From assembly GCA_013695115.1 (NCBI GenBank), contig JACDBD010000427.1, positions 1-10,509 of the forward strand: a stretch of 10,509 nt of DNA. The letters run 5' to 3'. The notes under the pieces are model-generated. The model was not told where the DNA came from. It worked only from the letters and a program-made list of their open reading frames with translations, and made no database searches. This document shows positions 1 through 6,591 of this stretch, one piece after another (position 1 is the stretch's first letter; every line of letters starts with the position of its first letter). Made by a program: the position numbers and the translations under genes. This DNA comes from Actinomycetota bacterium. GTDB taxonomy: Bacteria; Actinomycetota; Acidimicrobiia; IMCC26256; JACDBD01.

Positions 1-1
1 G

Positions 2-70
2 GCCTGGGTCGACCCGGGGGTCGGGATCCAGTGGCACGCCAACGGCGATCGGACCCCGCCCCGGGCCTGA
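2..70 (+). CDS. 3' end of an unidentified gene (partial)
   Basis: The window opens inside a reading frame that ends at TGA 68-70. The 22 visible codons read AWVDPGVGIQWHANGDRTPPRA. Nearly every third position is G or C (one exception, GAT), the same bias as the confident genes here, so this is probably real coding sequence rather than chance. Too little remains to name the product, and I recognise no family signature in it. It is on the same strand as the next gene and 87 bases upstream of it. The start lies outside the window. Confidence 0.6.
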   Translation, partial: AWVDPGVGIQWHANGDRTPPRA

Positions 71-112
71 AATCGCTCAATCCGGGCCCTCCCCCGCCCG
101 ATACCCAGAGAG

Positions 113-118
113 TAGGGT
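113..118 (+). promoter_or_regulatory. possible -10 element TAGGGT upstream of the EYR-repeat gene
   Basis: TAGGGT fits TANNNT and lies in the short gap between the upstream stop (70) and the GTG at 158, giving a leader of about 30 bases. No convincing -35 is visible. A chance match is quite possible. Confidence 0.25.
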
Positions 119-143
119 CAGAGAAGGGAGGTCACCGGGCATG

Positions 144-152
144 AGAAGGAGG
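144..152 (+). promoter_or_regulatory. ribosome binding site for the 158 start
   Basis: AGAAGGAGG is a near-perfect Shine-Dalgarno sequence five bases before GTG 158. It decides the start: the internal ATG at 215 (Met20) has no comparable site. Confidence 0.7.
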
Positions 153-157
153 CTCCG

Positions 158-967
158 GTGTTCACGGAGACCAAGTCCCGCCTCGGGTGGCGCACTGGCG
201 CCAGCCGGTTCACGATGAAGGAGCAGCTCGAGTTGCTCCAGTCGTTCGACCCGGCCGAACGCGCCCAGGCCGGCCAGCAGCTGGTCGAGCTCGGCCTCAC
301 CCGCTGTGCCGAGCTCCTGCTCGACCACGCGGCCAACGAGTTCGACAACCGGGTCCTGGCCGCCGTCGCCGGGGCCGTCGTCCAGGCGCCGCCGAAGCCC
401 AAGGAGTCCCGCAGGGCCAAGGAGCTGCGTGAGTGGGCCGCGGCCGAGCTCGAGCGCTCCGCGCTCGAGGAGGCGTTCATGGGCAGCGACCCGGATGCCG
501 TCGCGTTCCCGCCCGAGCCTGACTTCCAGTCCGCCGGCCTCGAGCCGGTGCCGGAGCCGGAGCCGCTCCCCGTGCGCGTGCCCGTCGGACCCGTCGACGT
601 GGTCGAGGCCGCGGCCGTGCCCGCGCCGGTCGAGTACCGCTTCGAGGTCCCCGAGCCCGTAGCCCAACCGATCGAGTACCGCCCCGCCGAGATCGAGTAC
701 CGCCTGACCGAGCAGCCGGTGGAACCGTCCGCGTCCGAGCCGATCGAGTACCGGTTCGAGGGGCCCGCGCCGGTGGCCGGGTACGAGGTCGAGGCGTACG
801 AGCCCGAGACCTACGAGCCCGCGGCCCCGCCGTTCATCTCGTGGCGGCCCCCGGCTGACGACGACATCTCGGGCGGCACGAACGGCGACGCCGCCGGCAA
901 TGGCAATGGCAACGGCCACGACCCGGGGGCGGGTCGCGAGAGGCTTCAACTAACACCGCGCGGCTAG
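158..967 (+). CDS. uncharacterised protein with acidic Pro-rich tail and EYR repeats
   Basis: A 269-residue protein starting at GTG with a strong Shine-Dalgarno site. I recognise no family. Residues about 20-110 are rich in Leu, Ala, Glu and Arg and look alpha-helical. From about residue 115 the chain becomes low-complexity, dominated by Pro, Glu, Val and Ala, and probably disordered. This tail carries four Glu-Tyr-Arg units (residues 159-161, 173-175, 180-182, 197-199), then Tyr-Glu-Pro or Tyr-Glu-Val units around 209-221, a short acidic DDD patch and an Asn-Gly tandem near 247-253. There is no signal peptide, membrane segment or metal motif, so a cytoplasmic protein with a flexible tail is likely. 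Repeated tyrosines in acidic surroundings could be a binding or modification surface, but that is speculation. Its stop overlaps the stop of the convergent methyltransferase. Confidence 0.75.
   Translation: MFTETKSRLGWRTGASRFTMKEQLELLQSFDPAERAQAGQQLVELGLTRCAELLLDHAANEFDNRVLAAVAGAVVQAPPKPKESRRAKELREWAAAELERSALEEAFMGSDPDAVAFPPEPDFQSAGLEPVPEPEPLPVRVPVGPVDVVEAAAVPAPVEYRFEVPEPVAQPIEYRPAEIEYRLTEQPVEPSASEPIEYRFEGPAPVAGYEVEAYEPETYEPAAPPFISWRPPADDDISGGTNGDAAGNGNGNGHDPGAGRERLQLTPRG
630..753 (+). repeat. four in-frame copies of TCGAGTACCG
   Basis: The decamer TCGAGTACCG occurs at 630-639, 672-681, 693-702 and 744-753, spaced 42, 21 and 51 bases apart (all multiples of three). Each copy encodes the EYR core of the tail repeat in the gene at 158-967. 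It is a coding repeat, not a mobile or CRISPR-type repeat. Confidence 0.8.
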
Positions 968-1602
968 CGGGGCTTCACCCCGCAGAGCAGCGCGAGCTCG
1001 CGCCACTTCCAGTGACAGTCGACGTTCTCGAAGCCGATCGCGCGCAGCCACTCCAGCTGGGTCTCGACATCGAGCAGCTTGTTCGACGGGTCGTCCTGCT
1101 CGGGTGTGTAGTTGATTGCCGTCAGGAACTCGCGGTGCAGCTCGGGCGTGGCCGAGTCGACGTGCTCGAGGTTGGCGAACGTCCCGCCGGGCTCGAGGAG
1201 CCCGAACACCTCGGCATAGAGCGATCGTTTGCGCTCGTGCACGCAGTGGTGGATGGCGAAGCTGGAGACCACGACGTCGAATCGACCGAGCCGCGCGGGT
1301 AGGTCGTCATCGAGGTTGTGCTCGACGATCTCGACGCCATCCTCGCCCTCGAAGCGTTCCCGAGCGCGCCCCAGCATCTCGGCCGAGAAGTCGAGCCCCA
1401 CACCCTCGACGCCGGGGTACACGCCCCGCAGCAGGCCGAGGGTGTAGCCGTCGCCGGTACCGAGGTCGAGCACCCGGCGGGGCGAGGGCGGCAGCACCTC
1501 CATCATCACCGCGAACCCCTCCATGCGGTGCGGGATCCCGTCCCGCTCCGACAGGTAGCGCTTGGCCCAGTCGGGCTCGACCCACCGGTTCACGGCGTTC
1601 AT
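964..1602 (-). CDS. class I SAM-dependent methyltransferase
   Basis: A 212-residue protein with a Rossmann-type methyltransferase fold. Motif I, VLDLGTGDG, lies at residues 44-52 and binds S-adenosylmethionine. The acidic residue ending strand 2 is Asp71 in GVGLDFS, and strand 4 is FDVVVSSFAIHH near 108-119, followed by LLEPGG at 135-140. The end, CHWKWRELALLCGVKPR, resembles the C-terminus of many small Methyltransf_25/12-type enzymes. The substrate cannot be told from sequence. The gene starts 25 bases after the leuA stop on the same strand, so co-transcription with leuA is likely, but no good Shine-Dalgarno site precedes the ATG. It is not a known leucine-pathway enzyme, so sharing the transcript need not mean sharing the pathway. 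Confidence 0.9.
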   Translation of the reverse strand: MNAVNRWVEPDWAKRYLSERDGIPHRMEGFAVMMEVLPPSPRRVLDLGTGDGYTLGLLRGVYPGVEGVGLDFSAEMLGRARERFEGEDGVEIVEHNLDDDLPARLGRFDVVVSSFAIHHCVHERKRSLYAEVFGLLEPGGTFANLEHVDSATPELHREFLTAINYTPEQDDPSNKLLDVETQLEWLRAIGFENVDCHWKWRELALLCGVKPR

Positions 1603-1627
1603 GAGACGCGGCGGAGCGAGCGAGGCA

Positions 1628-3169
1628 TCAGGGCCCGATCTCGACTTCGCGGGTGTCGGGCCGCTCGCGCAGGCGCAGGACCTTGTTCACGGCGTTGAGG
1701 TAGGCGCGCGCCGAGGCCTCGACGACGTCGGTCGACACGCCCCGGCCGGACACCTTGATGCCGTCGGCATCGAGCTGGATCACGACGTCGCCCAACGCGT
1801 CCCCGCCACCCGTGACCGCCGCGACCACGAAGTCGGTGAGGCGCCCCTTGACGCCGGTCGCCTCGGCGATGGCAGCCATGGCGGCGTCGATCATCCCGTT
1901 CCCCGACGCCTCCGCGTCCACCTTGGTGCTCTCGTCGCTGAGGACCACCTTCGCCGTGGGCGTCGAGCTCGTCCCGCCGTGGAAGTCGAGGCTGACGATG
2001 TCGTAGCGGTGCACGTACCCCGCGCCGAGCTCCTCGGCCACGATCGCCTCGAGGTCGGCCTCGGTGATCTGCACCTTGCGGTCGGCCAGCTCCTTGAACC
2101 GGGTGAACGCCGAGTTCAGCGCGTCGCCCTGGATCCGGATCCCCATCTTCGCCAGCGAGTCGGAGAAGGCATGGCGCCCGGAGTGCTTACCCAGCACGAT
2201 CTGGGCCGCCTCCTGGCCGACCGTGTTGGCGTCCATGATCTCGTAGGTCTCCGGGTCCTCGAGCACCCCGTGCTGGTGGATACCGGCCTCGTGCGCGAAC
2301 GCGTTGCGGCCGACGACCGCCTTGTTGTACTGGACCGGGTAGCCGGTCAGGCGGGACACGATCCGCGACGTGCGCGACAGCTCCTCGGTGCGCACGTTCG
2401 TCTCGACGTGGCCGAAGTAGTCGCTGCGGGTCGTGATCGCCATGACGACCTCCTCGAGGGCGGCGTTCCCCGCCCGCTCACCGAGGCCGTTGATGGCGCA
2501 CTCGACCTGGCGGGCGCCCGCCTTCACCCCCGCCAGCGAGTTGGCGACCGCCAGTCCGAGGTCGTTGTGGCAGTGGGTGGAGACCACGTAGTCGCCTCGC
2601 ACCCGGTCGAGCACGAAGACGATGAGCTCGGCGAACTCCTCGGGCACGCCGAAGCCGACCGTGTCGGGGATGTTGATCGTGGTCGCGCCGTTGTCGACCG
2701 CGATCTGGCACACCTCGGTCATGAAGTCGGGATCGGAGCGGCTGCCGTCCTCGGGGGAGAACTCGACGTCCTCGCAGTAGCCCCGGGCCCGCTTCACGCC
2801 GGCCGCGGCCTCCTCCTTGACCTCGTCCTCGGTCATACGGAGCTTCTTCTTCATGTGGATGGGCGAGGTCGCGATGAACACGTGGATGCGGGGCCGCTCG
2901 GCGTGCTGCACCGCCTCCCAGGCCCGGTCGATATCGGCAAAGCCGGTGCGCGAGAGGCCGGCAATGGTCGAGCCGGTGATGCTCTTGGCGATCGCCTCGA
3001 CCGCCTCGAAGTCGCCCTGGCTGGCGATCGGGAACCCGGCCTCGATGATGTCGACGCCCAGGCGGGCGAGCTGCTCGGCGATCTCGAGCTTCTCGGCGAC
3101 GTCCAGCGAGATGCCGGGCGACTGCTCGCCGTCCCTCAGCGTCGTGTCGAAGATCCGTACCTCGTTCAT
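1628..3169 (-). CDS. leuA: 2-isopropylmalate synthase
   Basis: Catalyses condensation of acetyl-CoA with 2-oxoisovalerate to 2-isopropylmalate, the first committed step of leucine synthesis. The product is 513 residues, normal for bacterial LeuA. The N-terminal TIM-barrel (HMGL-like) domain has the signature LRDGEQSPG at 11-19, with metal ligand Asp13, and [16 protein letters not shown] at 199-214, with metal ligands His199 and His201. [13 protein letters not shown] at 228-240 and HEAGIHQHG at 293-301 are also typical. The C-terminal part, about 365-500, is the LeuA dimer domain that binds leucine for feedback inhibition, ending in the typical [19 protein letters not shown] chose the ATG at 3169 because GGGAG stands six bases upstream and the protein begins [16 protein letters not shown], as the family does. 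The open frame runs 30 codons further up, but those codons pass through the terminator hairpin. Expression is probably controlled by the leu leader upstream. Confidence 0.97.
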   Translation of the reverse strand: MNEVRIFDTTLRDGEQSPGISLDVAEKLEIAEQLARLGVDIIEAGFPIASQGDFEAVEAIAKSITGSTIAGLSRTGFADIDRAWEAVQHAERPRIHVFIATSPIHMKKKLRMTEDEVKEEAAAGVKRARGYCEDVEFSPEDGSRSDPDFMTEVCQIAVDNGATTINIPDTVGFGVPEEFAELIVFVLDRVRGDYVVSTHCHNDLGLAVANSLAGVKAGARQVECAINGLGERAGNAALEEVVMAITTRSDYFGHVETNVRTEELSRTSRIVSRLTGYPVQYNKAVVGRNAFAHEAGIHQHGVLEDPETYEIMDANTVGQEAAQIVLGKHSGRHAFSDSLAKMGIRIQGDALNSAFTRFKELADRKVQITEADLEAIVAEELGAGYVHRYDIVSLDFHGGTSSTPTAKVVLSDESTKVDAEASGNGMIDAAMAAIAEATGVKGRLTDFVVAAVTGGGDALGDVVIQLDADGIKVSGRGVSTDVVEASARAYLNAVNKVLRLRERPDTREVEIGP

Positions 3170-3207
3170 CCCGGTCTCCCGATTCTCGTTTCCTGTTGTC
3201 AGCATTT

Positions 3208-3239
3208 GGCCAACGAAAAACCTCCCCGACCCGTTGGCC
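3208..3239 (-). promoter_or_regulatory. alternative hairpin overlapping the leuA terminator
   Basis: GGCCAACG (3208-3215) and CGTTGGCC (3232-3239) form a perfect 8-bp inverted repeat around a 16-base loop. In the minus-strand transcript one arm is part of the terminator's 5' arm and loop, and the other lies just past the U-run, so the two structures exclude each other. It could stabilise read-through RNA or be incidental. Confidence 0.4.
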
Positions 3240-3246
3240 GAGGAGG
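3216..3246 (-). terminator. intrinsic terminator (attenuator) upstream of leuA
   Basis: On the minus strand an 11-bp stem, CCTCCTCGGCC against GGTCGGGGAGG with two G-U pairs, closes a four-base loop and is followed at once by five T. This is a textbook Rho-independent terminator. It stands about 50 bases before the leuA ATG, downstream of the leader peptide and within the leuA leader, so it should act as a conditional attenuator. Confidence 0.85.
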
Positions 3247-3251
3247 CGTCC

Positions 3252-3273
3252 GCGAGCACCCAAAGGCGCTCGC
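3252..3273 (-). promoter_or_regulatory. leader hairpin between leu leader peptide and terminator
   Basis: GCGAGCGCC pairs with GGTGCTCGC in the transcript: nine base pairs including one G-U, with a four-base loop. It begins two bases after the leader-peptide stop, where a ribosome stalled on the leucine codons or waiting at the stop would cover its 5' arm. It probably plays the part of the pause or 1:2 hairpin in ribosome-mediated attenuation. I could not find a clear antiterminator by eye; the best candidate pairs its 3' arm weakly with the base of the terminator. Confidence 0.65.
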
Positions 3274-3275
3274 AG

Positions 3276-3317
3276 CTACGTAAGGAGCAGGCTCTGAATG
3301 CGCGGTTCCTTCGTCAT
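3276..3317 (-). CDS. leuL: leu operon leader peptide, MTKEPRIQSLLLT
   Basis: A 13-codon reading frame, ATG at 3317 to TAG at 3276, encodes MTKEPRIQSLLLT. The three consecutive leucine codons CTG-CTC-CTT lie two codons before the stop. Runs of the regulated amino acid in a short ORF ahead of a terminator are the hallmark of ribosome-mediated attenuation. CTT is unusual in this GC-rich window and may make the peptide more sensitive to scarce leucyl-tRNA. There is no Shine-Dalgarno site; the ATG lies seven bases after a GATAAT -10 hexamer, so the mRNA probably starts at the A of the ATG (leaderless). The leuA gene follows 106 bases further down the transcript. The symbol is by analogy with known leu leader peptides. 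Confidence 0.85.
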   Translation of the reverse strand: MTKEPRIQSLLLT

Positions 3318-3324
3318 AAGGATG

Positions 3325-3356
3325 ATTATCGTCGCAGGAGAGCGGGGAGAAGTCAA
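3325..3356 (-). promoter_or_regulatory. promoter for leuL-leuA
   Basis: On the minus strand TTGACT (3356-3351) and GATAAT (3330-3325) resemble -35 and -10 hexamers. The -10 lies seven bases before the leader ATG, placing the likely transcription start on that ATG. The 20-base spacer is longer than the usual 16-19, so the -35 may be used weakly or not at all. Bases 3321-3333 form an imperfect palindrome, GATGAT-T-ATCGTC, over the -10, a possible operator; this is weak evidence. Confidence 0.6.
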
Positions 3357-3402
3357 CTCATGAGCGGCGGAGCGCGCGAGACTGCCGGGAAGGGGGTCCA
3401 CC

Positions 3403-3792
3403 GTGCGCAAGTTCGTTAGGCGAGTGTTCAGGCTCGGGTTGCTGGCCGGCATCGGGTACGCCGTCTGGCGCTACTTCGAGAAACAGCGCAGCGCGTCGGG
3501 TGTCGGCTGGGAGGCCCAGCCGTTCCCCTACCCACCCCAGCCGCGCGAGAGCGCCGAAGGGAAAGCGCCGCCCTCACGTCCACTTGCCGGCGACGCCCAG
3601 CCGGCCGGCGCGACGGCGTGGGTCGAGCCGAACGGCGACACCTGCCCGGCAACGCACCCGGTCAAGGCGAAGATGTCGAGCAAGATCTTCCACGTCCGCG
3701 GCGGCACGAACTACGAGCGCACCAAGCCCGACCGCTGCTACCGCGACGAAGCCGCGGCGGAGTCCGACGGCCTGCGAAAGGCGGCCCGCTAA
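3403..3792 (+). CDS. small membrane-anchored protein with sunset-like C-terminal domain
   Basis: A 129-residue protein starting at GTG, with GGGGG six bases upstream as ribosome binding site. The N-terminus is basic (MRKFVRR), followed by one hydrophobic stretch at about residues 8-25, probably a single membrane anchor with the short N-terminus inside. Residues 30-75 form a Pro-rich linker. Residues 79-129 contain CPATHPVK (81-88), then IFHVRGGTNYERTKPDRCYRDEAAAESDGLR. The pattern C...HPVK...(I/F)(Y/F)H..GG..Y..T.P..C(F/Y)..E..A...G.R matches my memory of the short 'sunset' domain, also found at the C-terminus of some actinobacterial nucleases and lipoproteins. Its function is not established. 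The gene sits between two minus-strand biosynthetic units, diverging from the leuA leader and converging on serA with a gap of seven bases. Confidence 0.8.
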   Translation: MRKFVRRVFRLGLLAGIGYAVWRYFEKQRSASGVGWEAQPFPYPPQPRESAEGKAPPSRPLAGDAQPAGATAWVEPNGDTCPATHPVKAKMSSKIFHVRGGTNYERTKPDRCYRDEAAAESDGLRKAAR

Positions 3793-3799
3793 CCGCCGT

Positions 3800-5383
3800 T
3801 CACTCGAGCTCGATGGCGCGGGCGTCGACGATGCCCGGCTCGCCCCGTAGGTCCTCGAGCACCGCCGCCGGCACGGCGACGCTGGTCGTGAGGGCCATGA
3901 GGGCGGCTTCGCCGCTCGGGCTCTTGCCCACCCGCATGTCCTCGATGTTCACGTCGGCGTCGCCCAGGATCTTGCCCACCCGCCCGATCATCCCCGGGAC
4001 GTCCTCATTACGTACCACGAGCATGTGGCGCGCCGGGGGCACCTCGATGGCGTGGTCGTCGATCCCCACGATGCGGGGCTCGCCCCGCTGCCCGGCGAGG
4101 GTCCCGGCCACGTGCACGTCGCGCCCGCCGACCCGACCCCGGAGCGTCACCAAGTTCACATAATCGCGCGCGGACGTCGACGTGGTCTCCCGATAGGTCA
4201 GGCCGCGCTCGTCGGCCAGCTGGGGGGCATTCACGAACGACACGGGCTCGTCGACGACCGAAGCGAGCACACCCCGCAGGATTGCCAGGGTGAGGACCCG
4301 GCAGTCGTAGTCGGCGATCTCGCCCTCGTAGCTGACGTCGAGCTCGTCGGCGATGCCGTCGGCGAGCGCGCTGAACAGCGCGCCCAGCCGCTCGGCCAGC
4401 GGGAGGAACGGACGCACCGTCTCGTTCGCCTCGCTGGCGGCCACGTTCACCGCGAAGGGCACGAAGTCGCCCTTCAGCGCGAGCACGACCTGCTCGGCGA
4501 TGGTCTGGCCCGCCTTGTCCTGGGCCTCGGCCGTCGACGCCCCGAGGTGGGGCGTCACCACGACCTGCTCGAGCTCGAAGAGGGGTGACTCCGTCGTCGG
4601 CTCAGACTCGAACACGTCGAGCGACGCGCCCGCGATGCGGCCGTCGCGCAGGGCATCGGTGAGCGCGGCCTCGTCGACGATGCCGCCGCGGGCGGTATTG
4701 ACGATGCGCAGCGTCGGCTTCGCCTTGGCGAGAAGGTCACGACCGATGAGCCCCAGGGTCTCGGGGGTCTTCGGGAGGTGGACGGTGAGGAAGTCGGCCA
4801 TGCCGACCAGCTCCTCGAGCGTCGGCACGAGCTGGACGCCCAGCTGCCGGGCCCGCTCGGCGCTGACGTAGGGATCGTGGGCGGCGAGGCGCATCCCGAA
4901 CGCGTGAGCACGCTGCGCCACCAGCACACCGACCCGACCCAGCCCCACCACTCCGAGGGTCTTGCCGTAGAGCTCGACCCCCTCCCACCGGGCGCGGTTC
5001 CACGCGCCCGCCCTTAGGTCGCGGTCGGCCTGGGGGACGTTGCGGGCCTGGGCCAGCATGAGCGCGATCGTGTGCTCGGCCGCCGACAGCACGTTCGACT
5101 GCGGCGCGTTCACCACCATCACTCCTCGGCGAGTGGCCGCCTCGACGTCGACGTTGTCGAGTCCGATGCCGGCGCGCCCGACGACGACGAGATCGGCGCC
5201 GGCCTCGAGAACCTCGGCGTCGACCTCGGTGGCGCTGCGGACGATCAGCGCGGCGGCATCCTTGGCCGCCTCGAACAGCTCCTCACGCGAGAGCCCGACC
5301 CGTTCGTCGACGTCGAGCCCCGCGGCCCGGAGGGCGTCGATTCCGGACGCGGCGAGCTGCTCGGTGACAAGGACCCGCGGCAT
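3800..5383 (-). CDS. serA: D-3-phosphoglycerate dehydrogenase
   Basis: Oxidises 3-phosphoglycerate with NAD+ to 3-phosphohydroxypyruvate, the first step of serine synthesis. It is 527 residues, the long actinobacterial form. The NAD-binding fold has GVVGLGRVG at 144-152 with Asp170 after strand 2. Catalytic residues are present: Arg232 in NTARGG, Glu261 in FESEP and His279 in TPHLGAST. Residues about 315-450 form the allosteric substrate-binding domain typical of the long form. Residues 453-527 are an ACT domain (HMLVVRNEDVPGMIGRVG onward), expected to bind serine for feedback control. The ATG at 5383 is preferred over the TTG one codon earlier because it overlaps the aminotransferase stop as TGATG, which implies translational coupling. 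No separate Shine-Dalgarno site is evident. Confidence 0.96.
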   Translation of the reverse strand: MPRVLVTEQLAASGIDALRAAGLDVDERVGLSREELFEAAKDAAALIVRSATEVDAEVLEAGADLVVVGRAGIGLDNVDVEAATRRGVMVVNAPQSNVLSAAEHTIALMLAQARNVPQADRDLRAGAWNRARWEGVELYGKTLGVVGLGRVGVLVAQRAHAFGMRLAAHDPYVSAERARQLGVQLVPTLEELVGMADFLTVHLPKTPETLGLIGRDLLAKAKPTLRIVNTARGGIVDEAALTDALRDGRIAGASLDVFESEPTTESPLFELEQVVVTPHLGASTAEAQDKAGQTIAEQVVLALKGDFVPFAVNVAASEANETVRPFLPLAERLGALFSALADGIADELDVSYEGEIADYDCRVLTLAILRGVLASVVDEPVSFVNAPQLADERGLTYRETTSTSARDYVNLVTLRGRVGGRDVHVAGTLAGQRGEPRIVGIDDHAIEVPPARHMLVVRNEDVPGMIGRVGKILGDADVNIEDMRVGKSPSGEAALMALTTSVAVPAAVLEDLRGEPGIVDARAIELE

Positions 5384-6591
5384 CAACTCAGTAGTTTCGC
5401 GATCCGTTGCACGCCTTCTACCAAGTCGTCGTCACTCAGGGCGAACGAGAGCCGGGCGTAGCCGGGGGCGCCGAACGCCTCGCCGGGCACGATCGCGACC
5501 CGGGCCTCGTCGAGCACGAGCCCGGCGAGCTCCAGCGACGTGTGCGGCGTCATGCCCGCGAACTCGCGCCCGAGCACGCCCGCGAACGACGGGAAGCAGT
5601 AGAACGCGCCCTGCGGCGCCATGCAGGTAACTCCGGGGATCGCGTTCAGAAGTTCGTGCATGACCGACCCCCGCCGGTCGAATGCCGCCCGCATCATCGC
5701 CACGGCCTCGAGGTCACCCGTGACGGCGGCGATGGTGGCCCGCTGCGACACGTTGGCGACGTTCGACGTCGAGTGGGACTGCAGGTTGGTGGCGGAGGCC
5801 ACGACGTCGGGTGGGCCGATCATCCAGCCGACGCGCCAGCCCGTCATCGCGTAGGTCTTGGCCACGCCGTTGAGCACGACGCAGGTGTCGGCGAGCTCGG
5901 GGACGAGCGTCGGCATCGACGAGAACCGGTGCTCCCCGTACGTGAGATGTTCGTAGATCTCGTCAGTCACCACCCACACGCCGTGCTCGACCGCCCAGCG
6001 GCCGATCGCCTCGACCTCCTCGGGCGGGTACACCGCACCGGTGGGGTTGTTGGGCGAGACGAACAGCAACGCCTTGGTGCGCGGGGTCAGGGCGGCGTCG
6101 AGTTGCTCGAGCGTCACCCGGAACCCGGATGAGTCGTCGGTGGAGATGGCCACCGTCTCGCCGCCGGTGACCTTGATCGCCTCGGGATAGGTGGTCCAGT
6201 ACGGGGCGGGGACGATCACCTCGTCGCCCGGGTCGAGCAACGCCTGGAACGCGTTGTACACCGCGTGCTTGCCGCCGTTGGTGACCAGCACCTGCGACGG
6301 CGCGCACTCGTAGCCCGAGTCGCGCTCCGTCTTGGCCGCGATCGCCTCTCGGAGCTCGGGGAGGCCGGCGGTGGGCGTGTAGTCGTGGTTGGCCGGGTCG
6401 CGGCAGGCCGCGACCGCCGCCTCGACGATGTGGTCGGGCGTCGGGAAGTCGGGCTCGCCGGCCCCGAAGCCGATGACGTCCTTACCGCTCGCCTTGAGCG
6501 CCTTGGCCCGGGCGTCGACCGCCAGGGTGGCCGATTCGGCGATGGCGGAGATCCGCCGCGAGACGCGCTCCATCTCCGGCCATCGTCGCAT
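5383..6591 (-). CDS. class I PLP aminotransferase, probable aspartate (or prephenate) aminotransferase
   Basis: A 402-residue PLP-dependent fold-type I aminotransferase. Seen in the sequence: PNNPTGAVY with Asn182, [12 protein letters not shown] with Asp210 and Tyr213, the PLP-binding Lys245 in [17 protein letters not shown], and the substrate-carboxylate Arg380 in [17 protein letters not shown] with Lys108 matches the lysine that recognises the aspartate side chain in the Ib (Thermus-type) aspartate aminotransferases, some of which also use prephenate. It lies immediately upstream of serA with overlapping TGATG, so the two are co-translated. It is not SerC-type (class V), so use in the phosphoserine step would need a test. 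ATG 6591 is chosen; ATG 6573 (MERVSRR, 396 residues) is an equally reasonable start because neither has a good ribosome binding site. Confidence 0.9.
   Translation of the reverse strand: MRRWPEMERVSRRISAIAESATLAVDARAKALKASGKDVIGFGAGEPDFPTPDHIVEAAVAACRDPANHDYTPTAGLPELREAIAAKTERDSGYECAPSQVLVTNGGKHAVYNAFQALLDPGDEVIVPAPYWTTYPEAIKVTGGETVAISTDDSSGFRVTLEQLDAALTPRTKALLFVSPNNPTGAVYPPEEVEAIGRWAVEHGVWVVTDEIYEHLTYGEHRFSSMPTLVPELADTCVVLNGVAKTYAMTGWRVGWMIGPPDVVASATNLQSHSTSNVANVSQRATIAAVTGDLEAVAMMRAAFDRRGSVMHELLNAIPGVTCMAPQGAFYCFPSFAGVLGREFAGMTPHTSLELAGLVLDEARVAIVPGEAFGAPGYARLSFALSDDDLVEGVQRIAKLLS

Noticed and set aside
141..218. Micro-ORF from ATG 141 (MRRRLRCSRRPSPASGGALA onward) with GGGAGG upstream
   Set aside because: It overlaps the 158 gene out of frame, has Arg/Ser/Pro shadow composition, and its ATG is part of the sequence leading into the Shine-Dalgarno site for 158.
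899..916. Tandem GGCAAT/GGCAAC hexamers near the end of the EYR-repeat gene
   Set aside because: This is three short in-frame units encoding Gly-Asn, ordinary coding low complexity and not a separate repeat element.
77..949. Open minus-strand frame of 290 codons opposite the EYR-repeat gene
   Set aside because: The plus strand has a near-perfect Shine-Dalgarno site and G/C-biased third positions. The minus frame is Arg/Gly/Leu-rich shadow sequence.
3170..3259. Thirty-codon N-terminal extension of leuA
   Set aside because: It would be translated through the terminator hairpin and U-run, has no homology to LeuA, and the ATG at 3169 has a good ribosome site with the family's normal N-terminus.
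1562..3283. Open plus-strand frame of 573 codons opposite leuA
   Set aside because: It is the antisense shadow of leuA. Its composition is dominated by Arg, Gly, Asp, Val and Leu with no domain, while the minus strand encodes a full LeuA with all motifs. Long antisense frames are expected at this GC content.
3360..3419. 19-codon ORF (MSGGARETAGKGVHRAQVR) ahead of the sunset-like gene
   Set aside because: There is a possible GGGGAG site upstream, but no biased codon use and no amino-acid run. It overlaps the GTG 3403 start, and nothing supports translation.
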